This document shows, piece after piece, positions 1 through 9,671 of a stretch of DNA of 64,000 nucleotides. Both the position numbers and the translations under genes were made by a program. The notes beneath the pieces are model-generated. The model did not search any database and was not told the DNA's origin. It was given only the letters and a program-made list of their open reading frames with translations. Source of the DNA: Symsagittifera roscoffensis (Eukaryota; Xenacoelomorpha; Acoela; Convolutidae); assembly GCF_963678635.1 (NCBI RefSeq), contig NC_087062.1:94461845-94525844 (forward strand), in the 5' to 3' direction. How positions within the stretch are numbered: the first letter of the stretch is position 1; the number at the start of each line of letters is the position of its first letter.

Positions 1-836
1 GAAGTTTCAATCAAACTGGAGTCTATCAGAAAAAATTGAAGCGTACAGCCAAGGTGTTTTGTTAATGTATAAATAGAGTGAAAAAGAAATCGTAATAATC
101 ATTTAAAAACGTAAACATACTTAACGTAATATAGCTAATATATTTGATCTTATTAATCCGCCGAACACGACGTCATTACAAAAAAAAATAAAAACTTTTT
201 TCTGGTTTCAGGGTTTATTGAAAACCTGCCTGAAAATATAAAGCAGGAAAAAAATTGTATCACAATTTGATATCCCATCAGGTGGCCTTGTGCAAACATT
301 TCCATTTTCTATGACTGGGAAAAAGTCTAATACGGTCTAATAGCTCCCACGGTTCAATAGTTTTCCCCAATCCTGACAATGTAAATTTTTTTTGCTGATA
401 TCCGATACATATATTTGACTCTCGAAAGGATTTTTTATACTGACTGTTCTGACCACTTTACAAATTGGCGAGAATTTATGGCGTAGGATCTGATTTTTTT
501 TCAGTTGATTTCGACTACTTCAAAGAAAACTCCTAGTTTTTATTCCTTGTGTATCATATTATAACCCTATTGAGTGTTAAGACTTGGATTCAAAAAATTC
601 AAAACCGTTCCTAGGACCGAGAAAACTGGTGTGAAATTTTCAGACGAAGTTAAATAATGGTTAGTAAAAATTTGCTATCGCTAAAAATGTGGTTCACTCG
701 CTCTGTGCTGTAATGTTTTTTTAAAAAGAATTTTTTTTGACGCTTACAACCAATCACTTAAGTAAAAAAATCAAACTAGCATCAAAACTTTTAAAGGAAT
801 AAGGATAGCTGGTTACTGTGCAAATTTTCCATTTGA
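1..836. repeat. 836-bp direct repeat, copy 1
   Basis: This unit is repeated almost base for base in the next 828 bases: both copies share the 'gaagtttcaatcaaactgga' start and the 'ggttactgtgcaaat' end. It is AT-rich with many stops in every frame and no recognisable protein. Its left limit may lie outside the window, so the array could contain more than two units. Differences from copy 2 are scattered single bases and homopolymer length changes. Confidence 0.9.
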
Positions 837-1664
837 GAAGTTTCAATCAAACTGGAGTGTATCAGAAAAAATTGAAGCGTACAGCCAAGGGGTTTTGTTA
901 ATGTGATAAATAGAGTGAAAAAGAAATCGTAATAATCATTTAAAAATGTAAACATACTTAACGTAATATAACTAATATATTTGATCCTATTAATCCGCCG
1001 AACAAGACGTCATTTCAAAAACAAACAAAAATTTTTTCTGGTTTCAGGGTTTATTAAAAACCTGCCTGAAAATATAAAGCAGGAAAAAAATTGTATCACA
1101 ATTTGATATCCCATCAGGTGGCCTTGTGCAAACATTTCCATTTTCTATGACTAGGAAAAAGTCTAATACGGTCTAATAGCTCCCACGGTTCAATAGTTTT
1201 CCCCAATCCTGACAATGTAATTTTTTTTTGCTGATATCCGATACATATATTTGACTCTCGAAAGGATTTTTTATACTGACTGTTCTGACCACTTTACAAA
1301 TTGGCGAGAATTTATGGCGTAGGATCTGATTTTTTTTTTCAGTTGATTTCGACCATTTCAAAGAAAGCTCCTAGTTTTTATTCCTTGTGTATCATATTAT
1401 AAGCCTATTGAGTGTTAAAACTTGGATTCAAAAAATTCAAAACCGTTCTTAGGACCGAGAAAACTGGTCTGAAATTTTCAGACGAAGTTAAATAATGGTT
1501 AGTAAGAATTTGCTATCGCTAAAAATGTGGTTCACTCGCTCTGTGCTGTAATGTTTTTTTTTAAATAATTTTTTTGACGCTTACAACCAATCACTTAAGT
1601 AAAAAAAAATCAAACTAGCATCAAAACTTTTAAAGGAATAAGGATAGCCGGTTACTGTGCAAAT
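837..1664. repeat. 836-bp direct repeat, copy 2
   Basis: This is the second, tandem copy of the opening unit, in the same orientation with no spacer. It runs to about 'ggttactgtgcaaatagcac', where similarity to copy 1 stops. Short open frames inside it, such as 1,173-1,361 on the minus strand, are not conserved in copy 1 and carry no known motif, so I treat them as chance. Confidence 0.9.
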
Positions 1665-2400
1665 AGCACAGAACGTTCTGACCAGTCTTAAAAAATTACA
1701 ACAAAATTATTTTGTGGTGTGACAAAAGAATCTGGGTGAAAAAAACTTCAGAAATTTTGCCAGTCATTATAAAATAAGCAAATTGGAAAACAATTTTTGA
1801 AGGCAAATAACACGAAAAACAAAAAAAATCAAAAAAATATAAATCTATATATTTTTTTAATTTCAATTTTTTTCCCCGAATTTTTGAAGTTTCCGATTTC
1901 CAAGATGAAGCAAAAAAACTCCAAAAACTAACTTCATTTGAGTAACAATAAATTTTCAAGGCTTAAGTTAAGCATAATATAGCTATTGTAAGCCTGCTCA
2001 CTCGCTCGACGAAAAACCAAAAATTTCTGACCAATTTTTCTCGACTTTGAAAAAAATTGTTAATAAAAGTCTGCAAATACCACTGGTAACTATTCTAACT
2101 ATCTAAGTTAAAAAGGAATGAAATAGTGTGTAAAAATAAAAACTGGCCGATTTTTTGAAAGAGCAACTAGTGACGCGAAGTCCACTGGACTTCGTAGAGT
2201 AGACATTAACTGGTACTTGATTAATCTATAGAGGTCAAGGTTAAGAGGTACTAAAATACTAAATCACAACAGTTTTTTATAGTCGTTCAAATTACAACTG
2301 AGAGGACTTTAAAATTTTTCATCACCCAACTCTCTCCGATGGTTATTTGTGGCAGCCGATTTTCCGTGGAAAAAAAAGGAAAAAAACTATTGCAACTACT
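1665..2400. repeat. Diverged dispersed repeat (partner at 45,690-46,090)
   Basis: The stretch following the duplicated unit matches, in patches and in the same order, the stretch around 45.69-46.09 kb. Shared pieces are a 'ccggttact' start, a 'gcaaattggaaaacaattttt'-like block, then a 'gatggttatttgtgg' block matched by 'gatgattgtttgtgg'. It is AT-rich and without a convincing protein. It is probably an old mobile element of unknown class. Confidence 0.4.
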
Positions 2401-2702
2401 GAAAAGAATTGCATCATTTTTCAAGTGTCTCGAATAAATTCAGAGCAATTTTTTTATCTTCATGATTTTCTGGCTGGGTTAAAAAAAAGCATTTTTGTCC
2501 GAATTTTCGAAATTCTCGCGTGCTTGAATATTAAGCTGTGTTTTGCTCAAATAAATAGAAAAATCCCTTTTCGAATGATTTTAAATTCGAATGTTTAAAT
2601 TCGAATGCTGCTAATTTAAGGTTTTCTTTTTCAAAATTTAAATTTTGCTGCAATTTGAAGGAGAAGTTGAATGACAAGATGACAACATGTTATTACGATT
2701 TT

Positions 2703-3211
2703 TGAAGAAAGTGACTGAATATTAGTGCTCGAGGTGATTTTTTCTCCAGACAAACTTCGACTTTTTAACTTGCAATTTTCGACGGATTTTTTTTAATAAT
2801 CGAGAGATTTTTTTTGTCTTAAGCTCTATTTCAAAAATATATGTCACCTGTGATCATTTTTTAAAAAATTGAGAGGGTTTAAAGATTGCGAATGTGGCCA
2901 ATTTGGAACAATTAACGCGCGATATATTTCGTGCTATTAACGCGTAAGCAGACATTTAATCCGTAATAGAAATCGTTCCTAATTGGATTTAGACATGCTC
3001 TTTGGTCCAATTAAAACTTAGCTATATGCAGAAGATATGACCTAACACTTCACATAGCGTGTGGAGAAATGATTCTGAAAAAAATTATCAAAAAATTTTT
3101 TCGAATGTTTTGTTTCGAAAATGTCTTATATTAATTCATTTTAAATTTTTCCATAAATGAGAAAACGCAGCCGAAACATCAAGGATTCGCCTTGATACGA
3201 GCAGTTTTGTA
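2703..3211 (+). mobile_element. Helentron-like non-autonomous element, copy A (diverged)
   Basis: This is an old copy of the ~525-bp family described under 59,126-59,652. It retains the 'tgctcgaggtg' 5' region, the 'gactttttaac' block, the central 'aacgcgcgatatatttcg' palindromic core and the 3' 'gatacgagcag' end. Its terminal stem-loop differs in sequence from the other copies (tcaagg/ccttga instead of cagggc/gccctg) yet still pairs. The exact ends are uncertain. Confidence 0.65.
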
Positions 3212-3227
3212 TCTTTTTAAACTTAAG

Positions 3228-3385
3228 ATAGTGTGGGGGGATAGTTTTCAAAAAAAGTCCGGAATTGTTTTTATTTTTTGAATATTTTCTCCATTTATTT
3301 TCGAAGCAAACACTACTCTTTAAACCTTAAAAAAAGCAGTCTGAACATCAAATGTTTCGCTCATATACGAGCAGTCTTGTTGATA
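3228..3385 (+). mobile_element. Helentron-like element, 3' fragment
   Basis: Only the last third of the family is present here: the 'gtgtgggggatagttttc' region, an 'aaaaagcagtctgaacatc' subterminal block and the 'tacgagcagtcttgtt' end. It lies 16 bases after copy A in the same orientation, so it may be the tail of a second head-to-tail unit. Confidence 0.6.
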
Positions 3386-5201
3386 TTACCTTTAATTAGA
3401 AGTTAATAACTGAAACATTGCTGGCTGCATTTCAGAGTGAGTGTTAAGTTTTTACTTTCAACTGCATATGCGTTGAATGCATACAAAGTTGGAGTTGAAT
3501 TACGCCTTAAAAATAATCCAAATTAGCAGTTTTCATTTTTTGGAAATAACATTGATACCTTTTCAAAAAAGATAGAAGTAAGAAATTTAACGTCTATTTT
3601 GTGCTCATACCACCATTGATAAAAAAAAACGCGAAGCAAAAACTTTTGGTAGTAAAAAATAAGTTCTGTCAACGAAATTGTCCTAAAGAACGAGCCATCC
3701 ACGGGCAAAAAAATTGGTTGGGTTTAGACAGCCGAAGGCGTATTTTTCAAATTCAGTTAATTTCAACGATTTCTTATTCAAATCTATCTGATTAAGTTTT
3801 TTCAAATCTAGATCAATGAATTGTGTTACATGCATAGATTGTAAAAACAAAAGGAAAATTCACGAAAAAAAAATTAATTTTCTAGTTCAACTTAAAATCT
3901 GAAGAGCGAAATGAAATCACTCAGACAATATTGGTAACAAATGTGTGAAAACTGGTGTTGTTTGCACATGGGAGGAAATGAATATCTAATGGCAATTTTA
4001 CTGGAATCCCAAAGCCTGCCTTTCGCAATCATGGTATTTAGAAAAAAAATTATAAAGCATGTTTAGGCATTAAAGCATCTTTGCTATGAGGTTTAAATCA
4101 GATTTACTCAATAATATTTCAACGAAGTTCTCAATAACCATTATAATAACAGCAGAGCACTGAAATTGTAATTTTATAGCTCTTAGACCATTCGAACAAG
4201 ATAGTTAGACAAATTTTACGAGAAAAATAGAAATGTTTCTTCTAAAGAGTCAATTTTTAAAAAGTCAGTTTTGCGAGAAGTTTTTTCGAAGAGTGAAGTT
4301 AAAGAAAGGCATTCAATTTGGCGCCGTATGACAAATAAATAACAATGGTGATCTCACAGGCAGTTGTAAAATTACCAAACTGTCATTTTGTGAACAATTG
4401 TGTTTTTCCTCCTGAAAACAATTTATTGTTATTATTATTATAATAACACCAAGAAACATTTTTCTCATCTCACAAGAAAAAAAAAACAATTCACGATTTT
4501 GCATTTGCAAAAAATATTGTATTTTTATGTAATTTTTTGTACATATTATAAAAATTTTTATATGAGGTTCCAGGTTGCAAAAAAGTACTTTAATATGCCT
4601 ATGTTTTTGAGTATGTTTATGATCTGAATTTTAAATTTTCGTGGTATCTTCAGCTTTTCAGTAAGTTGGATATTTTGATAAAAAGAGACAAAATTTTAGC
4701 TATGAATCAGGAATCGGCTCAAAAAGAAGATGAGAAAAGAATATGAAAGCGCTTCAAAGTATTGACATATGATTTTTCAATCGGCAAAGAAATCTATAGG
4801 CATAAATAAAGGAGAAAGGTAACCTCATTTTTTTTCTTTTTCTTTGTAGTAATAACAAAATACAATCGGAATTGAAAGCTGTCAAAAAAGGTTGAACTCG
4901 CACCAAAAATGGGAGTCATGTTTGAATTTCGCACCATCCCTGCTCGAGGCGCAAATCAAACAAGGAGCCAACGTAGAAACTGCCGTTGGCAGATGAAAAA
5001 CAAAAAGATGGAAAACTCAGCCCCATTCGTTTGATGACAAGGGGTCGTTATCCTAATGCAACCCCAGGAAAAAGTTAATCGGATGTTTTCAAATAATTGT
5101 TCTGTGTTTAGACTGAATGAAGAAAAAGCAATAAAAAAAGCGCGTCTGAACTTGAAGTTGAAATTTAGAGTGACGAAAGGTAATTGTCTATCTTTTTAAA
5201 A
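3386..5201. other. Unassigned AT-rich DNA
   Basis: I see no gene in this stretch. It contains homopolymer-rich AT sequence and short chance open frames (for example 4,400-4,627) that have no motif and a highly biased composition. Slightly more GC-rich sequence at 4,900-5,060 has no obvious ends or protein. Confidence 0.5.
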
Positions 5202-5758
5202 GTTACCCAGTCGAATAGAACGAAATTAACAGATATTTGTGCTTGCGGTGCTTTTTTCTTCGCGCAAATTTCTTCAGAATTTTTAACAAGCCATTTTTGA
5301 AGGATTTTTTTTATATCATTTAAAAGGTATTGTTGTCCTGAGCTTAAATTTGAAAAGATATCTCACCTCTGATCATTTTTTTTAAGTTATGGGTTTTAAA
5401 GATGGCCATTATGGCTAATTTGGGGCAGTTAACGCGTAAGCGGAGATTAAATCGGTCTCAGAAATTGTTCCAAACTAGCTGAAGGAAGCTTATTTGCCAT
5501 AATTGAGTTGTTAATAGGAGCGAAATTGGCTCTTTTTCCTCCCCCCCCCCACCTGCAAATTTTTACATGTAAATTTGTTGACCATATTGTCTAAATGTTA
5601 TGAAAATTTACATACAGACTAATAAGGCCACGACAAACATATTTGGTCTTCATACTCAACCTCGTAAAACCACTCGTTACAATAATATATTGAAGCTCGT
5701 GTGAGGTGGGGGGGGGGGGAAGGAAATAGAGCCGCGAAATCTATCACTTTGTGTTTTA
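5202..5758 (+). mobile_element. Helentron-like element copy B, 5' part (interrupted)
   Basis: This is the 5' part of a family copy. It starts near 'gttacccagtcgaatag' (a decayed form of the usual gttccgact end) and continues through the 'gcagttaacgcgtaagcgg' core. It is interrupted twice: at 5,527 by a 206-bp inverted-repeat element, and at 5,758 by the BEL/Pao element. The 3' part resumes at 15,239. The reading 'ctttgtgtttta' before the break joins 'tatggcggatgatt' after it, exactly as in uninterrupted copies. Confidence 0.8.
5528..5733. mobile_element. GGCTC inverted-repeat MITE (copy 1)
   Basis: The ends are inverted repeats: 'ggctctttttcctccccc' on the left, and its counterpart '...ggggggaaggaaatagagcc' on the right. 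The flanks 'gcgaaatt' and 'gcgaaatc' agree at 7 of 8 bases, as expected for an 8-bp target duplication of a hAT-like transposase. Uninterrupted copies of the surrounding Helentron-like repeat lack this segment, which independently proves the insertion. It has no coding capacity. A relative is at 33,175-33,397. Confidence 0.8.
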
Positions 5759-6276
5759 TGTTGCAGCGCAAATATAAAACAAGAAGTACAAATGCATGTA
5801 AACGCAAATGTAAATGTAAGCGAGAGTATAAATGCATATAAATGTAAATGCATATAGGGACAGTAGCCAAGCGTATACAGGGTGCGTCCCGGCGTGTTCG
5901 GCGCCGGTTCGAATCCCGAATAGGTCATTTCCTTTCTAGCACTCAAATATGCCCCGAACTTGATGGGATGCTCCGTAGCCAAGTTCGACCCCCCAAAGCC
6001 TATTTTAACCGTCTTTTCGCTCTAATTTGGTTCAGCCTTGAATAAGGCTGACCTTTAAAAAGAGCCATTTGTCTCAAGGACAAATTTTGACCATTTTTGC
6101 AGCTTGCTTTGAGTTATGCAGATGCTTGTGGCCGATCTTACCGATGATGAAATACGTTTTGAAAAACTGTAAAGTTATGGATTTCCAGAGTTAGTTTTGC
6201 CGAGAAAACGCTCTGTAATTCAATTGTTTGAAAGTCAATATTTTTACGATTCGGTTTGTGGAGATTTACGGGCACA
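5759..6276 (+). repeat. 5' LTR of the BEL/Pao element
   Basis: It begins 'tgttgcagcgcaaat' and ends 'tttacgggcaca'. The same sequence is repeated at 14,726-15,238. It contains runs of 'aaatgtaaatg' type near the start, a tRNA-like segment (5,857-5,920) and an imperfect 'gttcagccttgaataaggct' inverted repeat. The end is placed by the terminal CA and by the primer-binding site three bases further on. Confidence 0.9.
5857..5920 (+). promoter_or_regulatory. tRNA-like segment with A/B-box motifs inside the LTR
   Basis: The segment contains 'tagccaagcgtatacagg', which resembles a tRNA D-arm/A box, and a perfect B-box match 'ggttcgaatcc' (5,906-5,916) about 40 bases later. The counterpart in the 3' LTR keeps both. 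The acceptor ends do not pair and the T stem is imperfect, so it is not a working tRNA gene. It may be an internal pol III promoter or a tRNA-derived piece captured by the LTR. Confidence 0.5.
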
Positions 6277-6279
6277 TTT

Positions 6280-6297
6280 TGGCTCCCCACAAGGGAC
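6280..6297 (+). other. Primer-binding site of the BEL/Pao element
   Basis: 'tggctccccacaaggga' lies three bases after the LTR. Primer-binding sites are complementary to tRNA 3' ends and so begin TGG. I cannot name the tRNA used. Confidence 0.75.
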
Positions 6298-7177
6298 CAT
6301 TATTTTATTAACAAGGGACAAACGAAGATAATTGTAATAATACAACTCCTACTCCGTCTCTTCAGAGAAGACATAGCCTGTCAGACGGTTGAAAGTATCC
6401 CCAATGTGATATCAGACGGAAAAATTTTATCAAATGGATACTACCCGAATTTTTCACCCATCCACGCCGAGTTCCTCAAAGCTAAATCTCTCGAGTTATT
6501 CTTGCAGTAATCAAACATTCCCTTGTCTAACGGTCTAATTGACTACGATTTGGACGAAGAGATACTTAGTAAAAACGTAGCCTCAACTCTGGAGGCGATT
6601 CGAGAGGAAACTGATCAGCTGACTAGTAGCCAAAAGGACTCAGAAAAGATATATAAACAGAACAATGGAGCTAGAGATGATGAAGATGAGGGGAACTTAA
6701 ACAGGTATTCTGACTGTCGACTGTCGAGTGCCCTGTCAACTACAGACTTTTTGTGTAAGTTGGAGAAGTGATTGCCGAACAATTTCTCTGCGACTGACCG
6801 AAGGTCTGACAACCCGAAACCGGTGACCACCCAATCTCCAAAACTGTAAGACTATTCTAATTTCTACAAACTTGCAATAAAATTACGTACGATGTGTTAA
6901 TGTCTTATTGTATATCCCAACTTAAAGCAAGCTGCGAGTGGTAATTTTCCCGATACCACAAGTTTTTGGGTAATTGTGAGCGAGCGGAATATTAATCCGT
7001 GAAATCGGATCATAGACAAGAGGTACTGGACTAGTTTTTTGGCTTGGCTTACGACTCGAACCTGCTGACCAAAATTTTCCGAAAAATTTTGGGAAAAAAG
7101 TAAAAAACTGCCAAAAATTCCTAAAAACGTCCCCATAAATCTGCAAAACTGTGCTGTAACATGACACCAACCTTATG
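6298..7177 (+). other. BEL/Pao leader region with a possible acidic ORF
   Basis: The leader lies between the primer-binding site and the first clear ORF. An open stretch at 6,526-6,771 encodes about 80 residues rich in Asp, Glu and Ser. It has no recognisable domain, and the following few hundred bases have stops in all frames. It could be a decayed exon or N-terminal gag segment, or leader without coding function. 'ttcttgcag' at 6,502-6,510 looks like a splice acceptor but cannot be tested here. Confidence 0.3.
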
Positions 7178-7510
7178 GTAAGTGGTCTGACAGCGAAATA
7201 TCAGGCAAATTAAGTTGAGTTTTTTCATCCTCAGGTTTTTTCCGCGTGTGTTGTTGGAACTTAACCAATTTGCCTGATCCCCCACCCACCATTGGTGAAA
7301 CTAAAAGCCAGTTCGCTTCAAGTAAATCTAAGCCGTTTCAGCCCGTCCGATTATTGACTTCGTTGCGCGACACTAATGTTAAGTGGTCAGGTACGGTGAT
7401 ATTAAGTGAGTTAAGTTTAATTCTTTCATCCTCAGGTTTACTCCGTGTGCGTTGTTGGAGTTCAACCGACCTACTTAATTTCCCCACCCCATTGGTACTT
7501 AAGCGTAACG
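7178..7510 (+). repeat. Tandem duplication in the BEL/Pao leader
   Basis: Two related blocks lie 201 bases apart. Each contains 'taagtggtc', then 'catcctcaggttt' (7,226 and 7,427), a 'gtgttgttgga' block and a 'ccccacccacca/ccccaccccatt' pyrimidine block. They lie just upstream of the accessory ORF. A role as duplicated regulatory or splice sequence is possible but unproved. Confidence 0.65.
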
Positions 7511-7537
7511 TAGCCGTCGCGTAGGTCTCTTAAGTGT

Positions 7538-8089
7538 ATGGTATTCATTCTAGGAGCTAGTTCCTTGGATCACCCGCTCCGAATACTATCCGCACCATCT
7601 CAAAAGTGCGTGAAAGAGACTTGTTTCACAAAGCCCGGTTTAAGCTTCAACTTTAACGCCAGGGACTCGCAGAAAACTATCCAATACTATCTGCATCACT
7701 TTTTGTCGAATCGAAAAGATCTAGTTATTTGGCACAACGCCACAAATAACTCCATTAGTAAGCACCGCAGTAACAACAACCGTAGTTTGAGTACTGACCA
7801 ACTTAAGAGCCTTTTTTTGAGATACAAGGAGAATATTACCGCTATTGTAAACTGTCGCCTCAACGGTACGGACAATATAGAAAAAGAGTTGAAAAAGACA
7901 GGTATTCTAGTTCTTAACATAGTTGAGGATTTTATCTCAAAGCGAAAGGCCAAAGACCAAATACTTATCGAAAAGTATAAAGAGCTGCATCAGCCCCCTT
8001 CTCTTGAGTTGAAGACTCTGTTATTACTTAGACGATACAGTGCTGACCTAAGTACACTGAAAGAAGAAGCGCAACCAGTTGTCGCCTAA
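7538..8089 (+). CDS. Accessory protein of the BEL/Pao element, possible SGNH-hydrolase-like fold
   Basis: This is an uninterrupted 183-residue ORF between the leader and gag. The start is the first Met after in-frame stops near 7,511. I see an N-terminal hydrophobic strand ending in GASSL (residues 6-10), a central DLVIWHN (61-67) followed by NNSISK, then a hydrophobic strand TGILVLNIV (121-129) and a basic segment SKRKAKD. A GxSxL loop after a hydrophobic strand, with a later Asn-containing loop, recalls blocks I and III of SGNH/GDSL hydrolases, a fold used by ORF1 proteins of some LINEs. The canonical Asp of GDS is Ala here and I see no DxxH triad, so activity is doubtful. Its intact state contrasts with the broken gag-pol downstream. 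The assignment to the element is firm; the fold is an inference. Confidence 0.6.
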   Translation: MVFILGASSLDHPLRILSAPSQKCVKETCFTKPGLSFNFNARDSQKTIQYYLHHFLSNRKDLVIWHNATNNSISKHRSNNNRSLSTDQLKSLFLRYKENITAIVNCRLNGTDNIEKELKKTGILVLNIVEDFISKRKAKDQILIEKYKELHQPPSLELKTLLLLRRYSADLSTLKEEAQPVVA

Positions 8090-8240
8090 AAATCGTAGAG
8101 TGATTCACAACAAACTTAAGGCGTTAAAACTTCTAGTTACTCGCCCTTGTAATTTATTGATGTTTTAGAGTATTTTGTGGATTTACTTGAGTGAAAATAA
8201 AGTTTTTTCTGAGAGTCGTTTATTTCTGAAGCTATTAAGC

Positions 8241-9154
8241 ATGGAAGTTAAGTTTCAGAAGAAAATTAAGAAGTTGTTTGAGAAACGTAGCAATCTCGAA
8301 AACGAACTTTATAAATGCCACAAAATAATTTTAGCATACATAGAGAATCAGAGTCGTTGCTCAAAAATTGATACTTATATTGAAAAATATAGGAACTATA
8401 TAGAACAAGCGGTCGAGATAAATAGTGAGTTGATTGATATGGCTGCAAAAAGTGCCAATCCCGACGAATTGATACCGGCACATGATATGTGGCTTCATAA
8501 GTTGACTCAAAGCAACGATAAAGCTCTGCAGGAAGCTATCACATATAAAACAAGTTTTGAGGCAGTAACAGAGCCGGACAAAATAGATAGCAGCTCAAAA
8601 AATTGTCTCATCGAAGCAGCCGACATCAGCAATCGGGTTCTCAGAAATCTAGTTATACCGCCGCTCCATCGAAAACACTTTCTGAGAAAACGCGCGATTT
8701 AATGATTTTAAAGAAACAACAAGAGGAACTTGAGAGGCAGGCAAAGGTATCATTAGGACTGAAAGAACAACAAAGCAGATTAGAGTTGGAAGAAATGGCT
8801 GAAGAACACAGGAAAAAACTGGCAGAAATTGAGTTGAAAGAGCTTGAGTTAGAAGATGAGTTGCCGGAAATCAGCGAGAATGCTGAGGAAAGTGGTTTAA
8901 CTCGAATCTCTCTACAACTAACAATAGACGAAAAGGATCGTACGCGTCACTGGGTCGAATCTGTCGACCACAATCAGCCTGATGCTGTTGTAGTTCCCAA
9001 TCAAGAGCAGCACGTTCGTTCAACAGCTCCTGAGGTAACTTATCCTGCGTCAACAAATTACTTGGTCTCATCAAGTTTTACAGGAGTGAATAATGGCCAG
9101 GCAGCTTCTAGTGATCCGGGATTGTATTACAAAAACCACAATCACGGACACTAA
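8241..9154 (+). pseudogene. BEL/Pao gag, N-terminal coiled-coil part (frameshifted)
   Basis: A start at 8,241 opens a Lys/Glu-rich helical sequence (MEVKFQKKIKKLFEK...). A frame change near 8,630 moves the reading to the frame that spans 8,603-9,154. The second part has a long charged coiled coil (KKQQEELERQ ... ELELEDELPE), then a Ser/Thr/Gln-rich tail ending at a stop after an NHNHGH tail. Coiled coils at the start of gag are usual in BEL/Pao elements and help particle assembly. The frameshift and stop make this a relic. Confidence 0.7.
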
Positions 9155-9671
9155 CATAATTTGTTGAATTTGGTCCGATCGCAGGTTTCCGTTAACAATC
9201 CAGTAGGGTTACAGCAGCTCATTCAACCTGTTTGTAATAATTTACCTCAGCAAACTTTTCTGTCGATCTCATCCGGTGCTAGGCAATCCAAACACAGGGT
9301 CAGTAGTCCCGGTAACTTCTGAAAACTATTTTGCTCCACCAACATCTGCAGAAGTTCCTTTAGGTGTAGCACCGTTCGTTCCTGCATCAACAGCAACTAA
9401 TCAGGTTTCTTTAAGTCATCACACTACAGGATCAGTAGTAGCTGGCTACCAAGCACCTGTAATCCCATCACAACAACATATGGGTGTAACGTTAGTAGTT
9501 ATCATTTTTCAAGTGACCACTATAATCCTTATAGTAATTTATGGAGACCAGCTGTTGCTGCCCCTGTAATGTCAGCTCACAAACACTACGTGCCTTCGAC
9601 AACTGTTTTTTTGAGCAGTAACTCCAATTGTTCCTCAGAATAATTTTATTCCTTATACAAGTGGAGGGACT
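9155..9671 (+). pseudogene. BEL/Pao gag linker (broken)
   Basis: This stretch connects the coiled-coil region to the DUF1759-type domain. A frame covering 9,276-9,569 encodes a Pro/Ser/Thr/Val-rich low-complexity sequence (TGSVVPVTSE, HTTGSVVAGYQAP) without a folded domain. Stops and frame changes flank it on both sides. Low-complexity linkers of this kind vary greatly between elements, so function cannot be read further. Confidence 0.55.

Noticed and set aside
5857-5928. A functional tRNA gene
   Set aside because: The B box is perfect, but the acceptor ends do not pair and the T stem has mismatches; it lies in both LTRs and belongs to the retroelement.
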